From an uncultured Prevotella sp. (lineage in GTDB: Bacteria > Bacteroidota > Bacteroidia > Bacteroidales > Bacteroidaceae): a DNA stretch of 33,919 bases. The notes beneath the pieces were generated by a model. The model did not search any database. It was given only the letters and a program-made list of their open reading frames with translations, and was not told where the DNA came from. This document shows, piece after piece, positions 25,461 to 33,668 of this stretch; the stretch's first letter is position 1, and each line of letters begins with the position of its first letter. The stretch is taken from positions 1 through 33,919 of the forward strand of contig URQS01000035.1 in NCBI GenBank assembly GCA_900550035.1, given 5' to 3'. A program made the translations under genes and the position numbers.

Positions 25461-26665
25461 TTACTTGTTAGGATCCAAGGCCTTTGTACGGCTGTCATCT
25501 GCACCATAAAGAACATAATATGTATTATAAAGCAGATACTTCCAGTTAGCTTCCTGCTGGTTGGGGTCAAGATCGCGAGCCTTCTCCAGATAGCCCTGAG
25601 TCTCGGTCAGAATCTTCTTCTGCTCATTAACGTCCTGCAAGTTAGCAGCCTTGTTGTTGTTGCAGAATCCCATCCATGTCAGAACGAGTGCATTCTCCTT
25701 GATTGAGTTAGCCTTCTTGAAGTCGGCAAGAGCCTCATCCCACTTGCTCTCGTTCATCTCAGCCTGACCCTTAACAGCCCAAGCTGTGAAGCAGTTAGGA
25801 TCGCTTGCGAGGCGCTCCTCGATTACCTTCATCTGCTTGTCCTTCATGTTAAGGTTGCCATACAGAGTAGCAAGGTTTGTGAAGATGGTCTCGCTCTTGT
25901 CCTTTGCATAAAGGTCCTCGAAACTCTTCAGACACTTCAGCGAGTCCTCCTTAGTCTTCATCGACTGCTGCATCATAGCCAGCTTCAGTCCCAAAGCGTC
26001 CTTATACGAAGCAGTATCTTGCAGAGCGATGTCGATGTACTTGTTTGCATCGTCCATGTTCTTGGCCTGATAAGCGATAACACCAGCTACACGAGCCACC
26101 TCACCGAGATAAGTATCCGGCGACTTGGTCTTGTCGAAATCGTCGAACAAGGCTGAAGTACCACTGTTTACATAAGTAGCATAGAAGTTGAAAGCACCCT
26201 TGTTGTCCTCCTTCTGCAAGCAGTCCTGACCAGCATTGATGAGGTTCAGACGCAGAGGCCACAGAGCAGTCTGGTTCTTCTTGTGGAACTTAGGAGCCAC
26301 TTTGCCCTTAGCGTTAGGCTGACGATCGTACTTATCGCACTCCATAGCGTCGTTGAGAGCATTTGTGAGTGAAGCATACAAGCCTTCCTTGTCAACAGGC
26401 TTCAGCTTGCCATCCTTCTGGCCCATCTGTTCCATCACCTGGTTCTCGCTCATTACGGCCATTTCCTTGTTCACCTTCTGGAGCGAGAGCTCTACGAGCT
26501 TGTTGTAAGCCTTAGCCTTGTCCTCATTGTTCAATGAAGAGAGGCAAGCTCCGAGCTGAGACTTTGCCTCAGCATAGTCTTTCGACTTGAGGCGCTCTTC
26601 ACGTCCTGTGCAAATGCAGATGAGGTAGCTGCTACCATCACTGCCAACATAAACAATTTTCTCAT
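25461..26665 (-). pseudogene. exported TPR-repeat protein with a one-base frameshift near its N-terminus
   Basis: The natural start is ATG at 26665, 22 bp after gyrA, giving signal peptide MRKLFMLAVMVAATSSAFAQ and then DVKSA. The frame then breaks at 26591-26593: GCC-TCA leads to an early stop, while adding one base (CCC) gives DVKSALKSKDYAEAKSQLGA and continues in the long frame to 25461 as exactly 401 residues. Without repair, only an internal start (ATG at 26534) remains and the product would lack a signal peptide. The body is TPR-like (WAVKGQAEMNESKWDEALAD). It is a paralogue of the next gene. The site is not a slippery heptamer, so an indel or sequencing error is more likely than programmed frameshifting. 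Confidence 0.78.
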
Positions 26666-26687
26666 ATTCAAATATATTTAATATGTT

Positions 26688-29234
26688 TTATTTTTCATTT
26701 TCCGGCTTTGCCTCAGCAGTCTCTGTAGCCTCGGATTCTGTCGATGCTTGGTCGTCGGCAAGTTTTGCCTCAAGTTCCGAGCTCATCACCTTGCACACAC
26801 TTGCAATCACATCGTTCTTTTTCGAGAGGTTGATAAGGCGAACGCCCTGCGTAGCACGTCCCATTACACGACAGTCGCTCACAGCCAGACGAATGGCAAT
26901 GCCACTCTTGTTGATGATCATGAGGTCGTTGTCGTCGGTCACGTTCTTGATGGCTACCAGTCGGCCCGTCTTCTCCGTGATTGAGAATGTCTTCACACCC
27001 TTACCGCCTCGGTTGGTCTTGCGATAGTCTTCCACCTGCGAGCGCTTGCCGTAACCATTCTCCGAAACCACCATAACAGTCTCAGTCTCGGCATCGTTTA
27101 CGATAATCATGCCCACAACCTGATCGTCGTCGCCATCGAGCTGCATACCACGTACACCTGTCGAGACACGTCCCATAGCGCGTACAGTATTCTCGTCGAA
27201 GCGTACAGCGCGACCGTTGCGGTTGGCGAGGATAATCTCGTTCTTGCCGTTGGTCAGTCGAACGTCTACCACCTCGTCGCCCTCAACGATGTTAATGGCG
27301 TTCACACCATTGGTACGTGGACGTGAGTAAGCCTCCAAACAAGTCTTCTTGATGGTACCGTTCTTTGTAGCAAACACAATGTAGTGTGAATTTACAAACT
27401 CCTCGTCGTTCAGTCCGCGCAAACGCAGCATTGCATTTACCGAGTCGTCCGGCTCGATGTTGAGCATGTTCTGAATGGCGCGACCCTTGAAGTTCTTGTC
27501 GCCCTCAGGTATCTCGTAGCACTTGAGCCAGTAGCAACGACCCTTGCGTGTGAAGAACAGCATAGTCTGGTGCATAGTGGCAGGATAGATATATTCGGTG
27601 AAGTCCTGCTCACGTGTACGAGCGCCCTTCGAGCCTACGCCACCACGAGCCTGCTCGCGGAACTCGCTCAGCGGAGTGCGCTTGATGTATCCCATGTGGC
27701 TCACAGTGATGACCACCGGGTCGTTAGGATAGAAGTCCTCAGCATTGAACTCATGTTCGAAAGGCTTGATTTCTGTACGGCGCTCGTCACCATACTTCTC
27801 CTTCACCTCGTTCAGTTCGTCCTTCATCACCTTCTTGCACAATTCGGGGTCGTCGAGTATCGACTGCAGATAAGCAATCTGACGCTCCAGTTCCTCATAT
27901 TCAGCATGCAGCTGATCCATACGCAATCCGGTCAACTGAGAGAGTCGCATGTCTACGATAGCCTTCGACTGTATTTCGTCCAGGTCGAATCGCTTCTCCA
28001 AGTTGCGCTGAGCGTCGCTCGGAGTCTTCGAAGCACGTATGATGTGCACCACCTCGTCGATGTTGTCGCAGGCGATGATGAGTCCTTCAAGAATGTGGGC
28101 ACGTTCCTGTGCCTTCTTCAGGTCGAACTTGGTGCGGCGTATAGTCACGTCGTGACGATGCTCCACGAAGTACTTCACACACTCCTTCAGCGTCAACAGA
28201 CGTGGGCGTCCCTTCACCAAAGCGATACAGTTCACCGAGAACGACGACTGCATTGCAGTCATCTTATACAGCTTGTTGAGGATTACGTTGGCATTGGCGT
28301 CGCGCTTTACGTCTACGACGATACGCATACCCTGACGTCCCGACTCGTCGTTTACGTTCGAGATGCCTGTAATCTTGCCCTCCTTCACGAGGTCGGCAAT
28401 ACCAGCCACGAGGTCGGCCTTGTTTACGCCGTAAGGAATCTCAGTGATGACAATCTTGTCGTGCGAGTCGCCGCTTTCGATTTCCGACTTTGCACGCATC
28501 ATGATGCGTCCGCGTCCAGTCTCGTAAGCCTGCTTCACACCCGTCAGACCGTAGATATAAGCACCTGTCGGGAAGTCCGGAGCCTTGATATACTCCATCA
28601 GTCCGTCTACGTCGATGTCCGGATTGTCGATATACGCGCAGCATCCGTCAATCACCTCACCCAGGTTGTGTGTCGGAATATTGGTGGCCATACCCACGGC
28701 AATGCCGTTACCGCCGTTCACCAGAAGGTTAGGTATCTTTGTAGGCATCACCGACGGCTCCATAAGGGTGTCGTCAAAGTTAGGCATCATGTCTACAGTG
28801 TCCTTCTCCAGGTCGTCCATGATGTGCTCACCCATCTTCGAGAGTCGGCACTCCGTATAACGCATGGCAGCCGGCGAGTCGCCGTCCACTGAGCCGAAGT
28901 TACCCTGACCGTCTACAAGCATGTATCGCATATTCCAGTCCTGACCCATACGCACCAGTGCACCGTAAACCGAAGAGTCGCCGTGCGGGTGATACTTACC
29001 CAGCACCTCACCTACTACGCGGGCACATTTCTTGTACGGGTTAGAGCTTGTGTTTCCGATGCCAAGCATTCCGTATAGAATGCGGCGATGCACGGGCTTG
29101 AATCCGTCGCGAACATCAGGCAGGGCACGAGCTACAATCACCGACATACTATAGTCGATGTACGAGGATTTCATCTCCTCCTCGATGTTAATCTTCAGAA
29201 TCCTGTCCTGATCAAATGTCTGATTTTCGTCCAT
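26688..29234 (-). CDS. gyrA: DNA gyrase subunit A
   Basis: GyrA cuts and rejoins DNA in the A2B2 gyrase that introduces negative supercoils. The 848-residue product shows the breakage-reunion domain with RALPDVRDGFKPVHRRILYGM at 36-56 (read in two parts), KYHPHGDSSVYGALVRM at 80-96, and the catalytic Tyr126 in AAMRYTECRL. The C-terminal beta-pinwheel carries a GyrA-box-like NRGGKGVK, which favours gyrase over topoisomerase IV ParC. The position equal to E. coli Asp87 is Gly91, while Ser87 (E. coli Ser83) is kept. The acidic C-terminal tail is typical. TPR genes follow on the same strand. Confidence 0.96.
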   Translation of the reverse strand: MDENQTFDQDRILKINIEEEMKSSYIDYSMSVIVARALPDVRDGFKPVHRRILYGMLGIGNTSSNPYKKCARVVGEVLGKYHPHGDSSVYGALVRMGQDWNMRYMLVDGQGNFGSVDGDSPAAMRYTECRLSKMGEHIMDDLEKDTVDMMPNFDDTLMEPSVMPTKIPNLLVNGGNGIAVGMATNIPTHNLGEVIDGCCAYIDNPDIDVDGLMEYIKAPDFPTGAYIYGLTGVKQAYETGRGRIMMRAKSEIESGDSHDKIVITEIPYGVNKADLVAGIADLVKEGKITGISNVNDESGRQGMRIVVDVKRDANANVILNKLYKMTAMQSSFSVNCIALVKGRPRLLTLKECVKYFVEHRHDVTIRRTKFDLKKAQERAHILEGLIIACDNIDEVVHIIRASKTPSDAQRNLEKRFDLDEIQSKAIVDMRLSQLTGLRMDQLHAEYEELERQIAYLQSILDDPELCKKVMKDELNEVKEKYGDERRTEIKPFEHEFNAEDFYPNDPVVITVSHMGYIKRTPLSEFREQARGGVGSKGARTREQDFTEYIYPATMHQTMLFFTRKGRCYWLKCYEIPEGDKNFKGRAIQNMLNIEPDDSVNAMLRLRGLNDEEFVNSHYIVFATKNGTIKKTCLEAYSRPRTNGVNAINIVEGDEVVDVRLTNGKNEIILANRNGRAVRFDENTVRAMGRVSTGVRGMQLDGDDDQVVGMIIVNDAETETVMVVSENGYGKRSQVEDYRKTNRGGKGVKTFSITEKTGRLVAIKNVTDDNDLMIINKSGIAIRLAVSDCRVMGRATQGVRLINLSKKNDVIASVCKVMSSELEAKLADDQASTESEATETAEAKPENEK

Positions 29235-29563
29235 TTTATATTATATTGTTTTTACAGTCTCATCCTGAAGCACGCTGCACGCTCCTGTTGACAAGCCTCA
29301 AAACATGCAAAATCGTCGATTTTGCCGTTTATTTTGCTTCTAAGCGATTTACAGCAGTTGCTTTCAAAGTGTAAAATTACTATTTTTTTATGACTTTACA
29401 GCACTTACAGCGCCTAAAAATGCCTTTTTTGCCTATTTTAATAGATTATAAAGGCATAAGTACTTCTTCTAAGTGTGAAAAAGTCGTACTTTTGCAGTTC
29501 CCAAAACTGAACTACAACAATATTTATACAATAATAAGATTTATACAATAACAATATAACATA
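29235..29563. other. divergent intergenic region between gyrA and the porin gene
   Basis: This 329-bp gap contains no credible gene. It holds a 9+9 palindrome (GCAAAATCG-T-CGATTTTGC at 29307-29325) flanked by AAAC and GTTT, a near-consensus -7 box for gyrA on the minus strand (TACACTTTG, plus coordinates 29365-29373, one base too long), and a good -7 box for the porin gene (29487-29494). The rest is A/T-rich. Confidence 0.6.
29487..29494 (+). promoter_or_regulatory. -7 element upstream of the porin gene
   Basis: TACTTTTG matches TAnnTTTG. It lies 70 bases before the ATG at 29564, so a leader of about 60 nt is expected. The leader has repeated ACAATAA/ATAATAA words and no -33 TTTG is evident. 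Confidence 0.45.
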
Positions 29564-30607
29564 ATGAATCGAATATTATTTATCATCTTATTAGGCAGCA
29601 TCAACATCTGCCTGGCACGCGCACAAAGCATCAGCGGCGTATACACCACCGAATGGCAGTGGAACATGAAGCAGAAAACCAACTGGGTCAACCAGCTCCG
29701 TCTCGACATGAGCCTCCCCTTGGGCAAGGGCAACAATTCGATTGAGGCGGCAACGCTGCACGTAGCCAAGACCGACGACACCATCATCGGCGATTGGCAG
29801 GGATTCTCCAACATCGAGGCCGACAACATGTTTGCTGCCATTGCCGTCCTTGGCTTCATGCACGAGTGGAAGTCGGGCCACGTCTTCGCCGGAGTGCGCA
29901 ATGTCAACGAAGACTTCTTCACGTCCGACGTCACAGCCCTCTTCACCAATGGTTCTGAGGGCATCTTCCCTACCATTGCCGCCAGCTATCCCATATCCAA
30001 CTATCCATTGTCAGGACTTACCATATATTTTGACGTTACAAAGGGCGCATGGACATTCCGCAACAGCCTCTACAACGGTGTAGGCTACAACGGATGGAAG
30101 CGCCATGACAATCCCTTCCTCGTGCGCCCTGCCAAAGATGGTGTCTTCAACATCTCGCAACTGGAGTATTCGCACGGCGGCTCACGCTACTTTGCCGGAG
30201 CAGCTGTCCACAACCGTCAGTTTCCCATAAATGAGGATGACGAAATGGCAACAGCCGAAGAATCCTTTAGCCACACCACATGTGCATGGTGGATATATGG
30301 CGAGCAGACAGTATGGGCGGCAGCCGACCGAAGCGTGACGTGCATGGCACAGTATTCCGAGAACACATGCCGCGACAACGGCTGCTACAGATACGCCGAG
30401 GCAGGATGCGCCTACGCCGACAACAGCAACGAGTGCGGACTGTCTGCCAAATACGCCCGCTTCCATCAGGGCACCGAGTGCTCCGTCGAACTCACCTGGC
30501 GACGACAGCTCAGCAAGACAATCTCCCTGCAACCGTCGTTCCAGTACATCAACAACGACAATGGCGACTACGCCGTGCTCAGCGCCCGTATGTGCGTCAG
30601 TTTCTGA
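29564..30607 (+). CDS. outer-membrane beta-barrel protein, OprB-like carbohydrate porin
   Basis: The N-terminus MNRILFIILLGSINICLARAQ is a signal peptide. The mature protein alternates polar and hydrophobic residues as in beta-barrels and ends in Phe (ARMCVSF), as outer-membrane proteins do. Segments such as GIFPTIAASYPISNYPLSG, FRNSLYNGVGYNGW and FNISQLEY fit what I know of OprB/carbohydrate-selective porins in Bacteroidota, though at 347 residues it is short for that family. No TonB box or plug is present. Third codon positions are G/C-rich compared with the genes to its left. Its last 11 bp overlap the convergent thioredoxin gene. Substrate unknown. Confidence 0.72.
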   Translation: MNRILFIILLGSINICLARAQSISGVYTTEWQWNMKQKTNWVNQLRLDMSLPLGKGNNSIEAATLHVAKTDDTIIGDWQGFSNIEADNMFAAIAVLGFMHEWKSGHVFAGVRNVNEDFFTSDVTALFTNGSEGIFPTIAASYPISNYPLSGLTIYFDVTKGAWTFRNSLYNGVGYNGWKRHDNPFLVRPAKDGVFNISQLEYSHGGSRYFAGAAVHNRQFPINEDDEMATAEESFSHTTCAWWIYGEQTVWAAADRSVTCMAQYSENTCRDNGCYRYAEAGCAYADNSNECGLSAKYARFHQGTECSVELTWRRQLSKTISLQPSFQYINNDNGDYAVLSARMCVSF

Positions 30608-31088
30608 TTTCCTTCACCATCTTCTCAAACGTCTCCTTCGGCATAGCCCCCATCTGCATTGTGGGCTTGCCCTTAGCGGGGATGAATAGGAAGGTGGGAA
30701 TGCTCTGTATGCCGAACGTCTGCGCCAGTTCCTGCTCCTTGTCGATGTCCACCTTGTAGAAGTCTACCTTGCCGGCATACGCCTTCGCCATCTCCTCCAC
30801 GATAGGTGCCATCATCTTGCATGGCCCACACCATGTAGTGTAGAAGTCAATCACAGCTGGACGCTTGCCCTCAAACACCCATTCCGTTTGATGCGTCTCA
30901 TAGTCCATAATCTTCAGGCGGAAGTCGGCTGTAGAGAGATAAGTCACGGTGCCGTCGGCAGATGCAGCAGTGGCATCAGTGTTCTGTGCAGCAGTAGACA
31001 TCTGTACGCTGTTGTCAGCCTTCTTATTGTTAGTACAGCCCGTGAGCATCAGGGCTGAAGCTAAAAGAATATAAAGTGGAGTTTTCAT
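30597..31088 (-). CDS. thioredoxin-fold lipoprotein
   Basis: An N-terminal lipobox (LMLTGC, lipidated Cys18) predicts membrane anchoring on the periplasmic side. A Ser/Thr/Ala-rich linker (about 20-48) leads to a thioredoxin domain with active site WCGPC (Cys87, Cys90), DFYTTWCGPCKMMAP, VDIDKEQELAQTFGIQSIPTF (cis-Pro in IPT) and a final helix. The TrxA-like WCGPC dipeptide suggests a reductant or general disulfide role for exported proteins, by inference. Its stop lies inside the porin gene's 3' end on the other strand. A -7 box (31133-31140) precedes it. It is divergent from umuD. Confidence 0.92.
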   Translation of the reverse strand: MKTPLYILLASALMLTGCTNNKKADNSVQMSTAAQNTDATAASADGTVTYLSTADFRLKIMDYETHQTEWVFEGKRPAVIDFYTTWCGPCKMMAPIVEEMAKAYAGKVDFYKVDIDKEQELAQTFGIQSIPTFLFIPAKGKPTMQMGAMPKETFEKMVKEIRN

Positions 31089-31132
31089 TTCTTTGCAATT
31101 CTGTTTTTTAGTTACGATTTACAGTAATGCTG

Positions 31133-31140
31133 CAAAGATA
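31133..31140 (-). promoter_or_regulatory. -7 element of the thioredoxin lipoprotein gene
   Basis: On the minus strand TATCTTTG matches TAnnTTTG. It is 44 bases before the ATG at 31088. A weak GTTG (31163-31166) lies 22 bp further upstream. Confidence 0.45.
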
Positions 31141-31219
31141 AACATTATATTTCAAACCACGGCAACCCAACGCCGTTAGTTTTTTTAACAACACACAGCA
31201 CCTTCATACAGCAATTATG

Positions 31220-31238
31220 ATGTAATTTTGCATTACAT
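31220..31238 (+). promoter_or_regulatory. umuD -7 element inside a 7+7 palindrome (candidate operator)
   Basis: ATGTAAT (31220-31226), a 5-base spacer TTTGC, and ATTACAT (31232-31238) form a perfect dyad. It contains the -7 box TAATTTTG (31223-31230) and reaches into the ATG at 31237. A repressor bound here would block both transcription start and the start codon. The predicted mRNA is leaderless or nearly so. The position suits SOS-type control of umuDC. Confidence 0.6.
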
Positions 31239-31674
31239 GGAAAAGATAAAACTACTCAAGGGCGACTTTGCCAGCCAGCTGTCATTGGCGCTCGCCCCTA
31301 CCATAAAAGCCGGATTTCCCAGTCCTGCCGACGACTATCTGCACGACAGTCTCGACTTCAATCGCGACATGATCAAGAACCCCGAAGCCACATTCTACGG
31401 TCGCGTGTCGGGCGACTCGATGATTGAGGCTGGCATATGCGACGGCGACATTGCCGTCATCGACCGCTCGCTCCAGCCGCTCGACGGCGACGTGATAGTA
31501 GCCTTCGTCAATGGCGAATTCACCATCAAGCGCCTCGACCTCAGCCACATGACAGAGGGCTACATCGAGCTGCTGCCCGCCAATCCCGCCTACTCACCCA
31601 TACGCATCGATGCCGACGACAACTTCCGCGTGTGGGGCGTAGTGGTGTGGACCATCAAGCAATGGAGACGCTGA
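31237..31674 (+). CDS. umuD: UmuD-like translesion synthesis protein (LexA/S24 family)
   Basis: UmuD cleaves itself when stimulated by RecA filaments and then activates DNA polymerase V. From the ATG at 31237 the product has 145 residues with Ala25-Gly26 as the likely cleavage site (IKAGFPSPADDY), nucleophile Ser61 in VSGDSMIEAGI, and general base Lys98 in NGEFTIKRL. These positions are one off those of E. coli UmuD (24/25, 60, 97), so the start is well supported; the TTG at 31228 is not needed and would lie inside the promoter. There is no DNA-binding N-domain, so it cannot itself be the repressor. umuC follows after 29 bp. Confidence 0.93.
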   Translation: MEKIKLLKGDFASQLSLALAPTIKAGFPSPADDYLHDSLDFNRDMIKNPEATFYGRVSGDSMIEAGICDGDIAVIDRSLQPLDGDVIVAFVNGEFTIKRLDLSHMTEGYIELLPANPAYSPIRIDADDNFRVWGVVVWTIKQWRR

Positions 31675-31703
31675 CAATAACAACATAAATAAATACAAAA
31701 AAC

Positions 31704-32987
31704 ATGAAGTGGTATGCCATCTGCGATTGCGACAACTGCTACGTCAGTTGCGAGCGTGTCTTCCGGCCCGACCTGGAAGGCAAGCCCGTCGTCGTGCTCT
31801 CCAACAACGACGGCTGCGTCGTGGCACGCAGCAAGGAGGCCAAGCAGCTCGGCATCAAGGCTGGCACACCCTACTATCAGTTGCGCCAGCAGCTGCCCGG
31901 AGTCAGGATTGAAGCGTTCTCGTCCAACTACGAGCTGTATGGCGAGCTGACCGCACGCGTCATGGCCATCATACGCGACATGTCGCCAATGTGTTTCCGC
32001 TACTCCATCGACGAAGCCTTCGCCATACTCGACGGCTTCACGCCCAGTCAGCTCAAGCAGTGGGGCACACAGCTCCACGACCGAGTGCAGCAGTCGGTAG
32101 GAATGCCCCTCAGCATAGGCATAGCCCCCACGAAGACCCTCGCCAAGATGGCGTCACACTTCGCCAAGAAACACCCCGGCTACAACCACTGCTGCATCAT
32201 CGACACCGACGAGCGCCGCATCAAGGCATCGCGCCTCTACCCCATCGACGAGGTATGGGGCATAGGCCGACGCTACGCCGCACGCCTCAACAGCATGGGC
32301 ATCAACACCGCCCACGACTTTGCCAGCCATTCATCCACATGGATACACTCCACATTCCGCAACATAGTCATAGAGCGCACGTGGGCCGAACTCAACACCA
32401 TCGACTGCATACCCGACGACCTCCCGGCACGCAAGAAGAGCATCTGCACAAGCCGCAGTTTCGACGGCATGGTACACGACTTCGAGACCCTGCGCACCCA
32501 CATAGCCAACTTCGCTGCACGCTGCGCCGAGAAGCTGCGCAAGCAGCAGTCGGCAGCCAGCATCGTGGGCGTGTTTGTCGACTCCAACCATTTCCGGCCC
32601 GAACTGCAGCAATACTCCAACATGACCGAGCAAAACCTCGCCACCCCGTCGTCATCGACCATCGACATCGTCAAGGCAGCCACCGCCTGCCTGCACAGCA
32701 TCTATCGCCCCGACATTTACTACAAGCGTGCCGGAGTATTGCTCATAGGCGTAGTGCCCGGAGCAACCATACAGCCCGATCTCTTCACCTTCGACGCCCT
32801 GCGCCACAACCGCATGACTCAGCTCGACGCCGCTGTCGACAAAATCAACAAGATAGACGGCACCGAGACCGTGCTGCTCTCGTCGCAGCAATATCCCCAG
32901 GGGCGCAAGTTTGCCGATGCCATAAGGCACGAGCACAAGAGCCCCTGCCCCACGACACGATGGAAAGACATAATCAAACTGAAATGA
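31704..32987 (+). CDS. umuC: DNA polymerase V catalytic subunit, Y-family
   Basis: UmuC copies past DNA lesions with low fidelity. Its 427 residues hold the Y-family palm/fingers signatures: ICDCDNCYVSCERVF with metal-binding Asp at the N-terminus, SNNDGCVVARSKEAK, and YSIDEAFAIL with the catalytic Asp-Glu pair. GIAPTKTLAKMASHFAK and WGIGRRYAARLNSMGI (the helix-hairpin-helix thumb) follow, then the little-finger region and the C-terminal TTRWKDIIKL typical of UmuC. G+C is about 60% in sampled lines, higher than in the left part of the window. Its stop overlaps the ATG of the next gene as ATGA. Confidence 0.95.
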   Translation: MKWYAICDCDNCYVSCERVFRPDLEGKPVVVLSNNDGCVVARSKEAKQLGIKAGTPYYQLRQQLPGVRIEAFSSNYELYGELTARVMAIIRDMSPMCFRYSIDEAFAILDGFTPSQLKQWGTQLHDRVQQSVGMPLSIGIAPTKTLAKMASHFAKKHPGYNHCCIIDTDERRIKASRLYPIDEVWGIGRRYAARLNSMGINTAHDFASHSSTWIHSTFRNIVIERTWAELNTIDCIPDDLPARKKSICTSRSFDGMVHDFETLRTHIANFAARCAEKLRKQQSAASIVGVFVDSNHFRPELQQYSNMTEQNLATPSSSTIDIVKAATACLHSIYRPDIYYKRAGVLLIGVVPGATIQPDLFTFDALRHNRMTQLDAAVDKINKIDGTETVLLSSQQYPQGRKFADAIRHEHKSPCPTTRWKDIIKLK

Positions 32988-33526
32988 CAGAAAAACAATC
33001 CTTCATCAATAATCACACAAACAATATGACAACAAAACCACAATTCACAGTACGCCCCGCCACCGAAGCCGACCTCCCCACCATCATGCAGCTCGTGAAG
33101 TCGGCTATCCAGATAATGCACAACAGCGGCAACACCGGACAATGGAAAGACGGCTATCCAGGCGAAGACGTCATCATGGACGACATCACTTCCCACACCT
33201 GCTACATCCTCATGTCTGAAGGCAAACCGGTAGGATCGTTCGCCCTGAAGCCAGGCCCCGACCCTACCTACTCTAAAATCTACAACGGCGCATGGCTCAA
33301 CGACGAGCCTTATTATGTAATCCACCGCGTTACGAGTCTGCCCGAAACTCACGGCACCTTCGCCGCCGTACTCAACTACAGCTTCGGCATCTGCAGCAAC
33401 ATACGCATCGACACCTTCTGCGACAACACCATCATGCGACACCTGCTCGAAAAGCACGGCTTCCACTACTGCGGAATCATACACGTAGCCAACGGCGACG
33501 AACGCCTGGCGTTCCACAAGATATAA
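32984..33526 (+). CDS. GNAT-family N-acetyltransferase
   Basis: This is a small acetyl-CoA-dependent acyltransferase of unknown substrate. TVRPATEADLPTIMQLVKSA at the start and GKPVGSFALKPG (the beta-strand before the cofactor site) fit GNAT. The second half, NIRIDTFCDNTIMRHLLEKHGFHYCGI, is the usual C-terminal GNAT helix and strand. Two starts are possible: ATG at 32984, which overlaps the umuC stop (ATGA, suggesting coupling), and ATG at 33026, which starts MTTKPQFTVRP right before the domain. I list the longer one; the first 14 residues (MTEKQSFINNHTNN) look non-domain. It is third in the umuDC operon. Confidence 0.85.
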   Translation: MTEKQSFINNHTNNMTTKPQFTVRPATEADLPTIMQLVKSAIQIMHNSGNTGQWKDGYPGEDVIMDDITSHTCYILMSEGKPVGSFALKPGPDPTYSKIYNGAWLNDEPYYVIHRVTSLPETHGTFAAVLNYSFGICSNIRIDTFCDNTIMRHLLEKHGFHYCGIIHVANGDERLAFHKI

Positions 33527-33570
33527 AAGAAGGCTACACTATCGTCAGCACAACACCCATAAATACAAAT

Positions 33571-33593
33571 GGCGGAGGTGTCGAGCCTCCGCC
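33571..33593 (+). terminator. hairpin after the umuDC-acetyltransferase operon
   Basis: GGCGGAGG (33571-33578), a 7-nt loop and CCTCCGCC (33586-33593) form a perfect 8-bp G/C stem, 45 bases after the stop. The following ACAATATGCAAATTTAA is A/T-rich but has no long T run. Confidence 0.6.
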
Positions 33594-33668
33594 ACAATAT
33601 GCAAATTTAATATAATATTGAGGTATTTTTCACCAAAATTCAAGGAAATTTCTCTTCATAGTCAGCGA

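Noticed and set aside
27570..28892. 440-codon open frame antisense to gyrA
   Set aside because: It is the complement of a highly conserved gyrA region with biased codons, has no recognisable protein features, and is His/Val/Leu-rich in the way shadow frames are.
31991..33526. 511-codon plus-strand frame running through umuC into the acetyltransferase
   Set aside because: Its first part is a second reading frame of umuC, very rich in Arg, His and Pro, as expected from G+C-rich shadow frames. Only the part from 32984 onward is a real gene.
33604..33668. A third, degenerate repeat at the left end of the CRISPR array
   Set aside because: I found no stretch resembling the repeat dyad or the GAAAC end there. 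TCAAGGAAA, shared with the spacer, is short enough to be chance.
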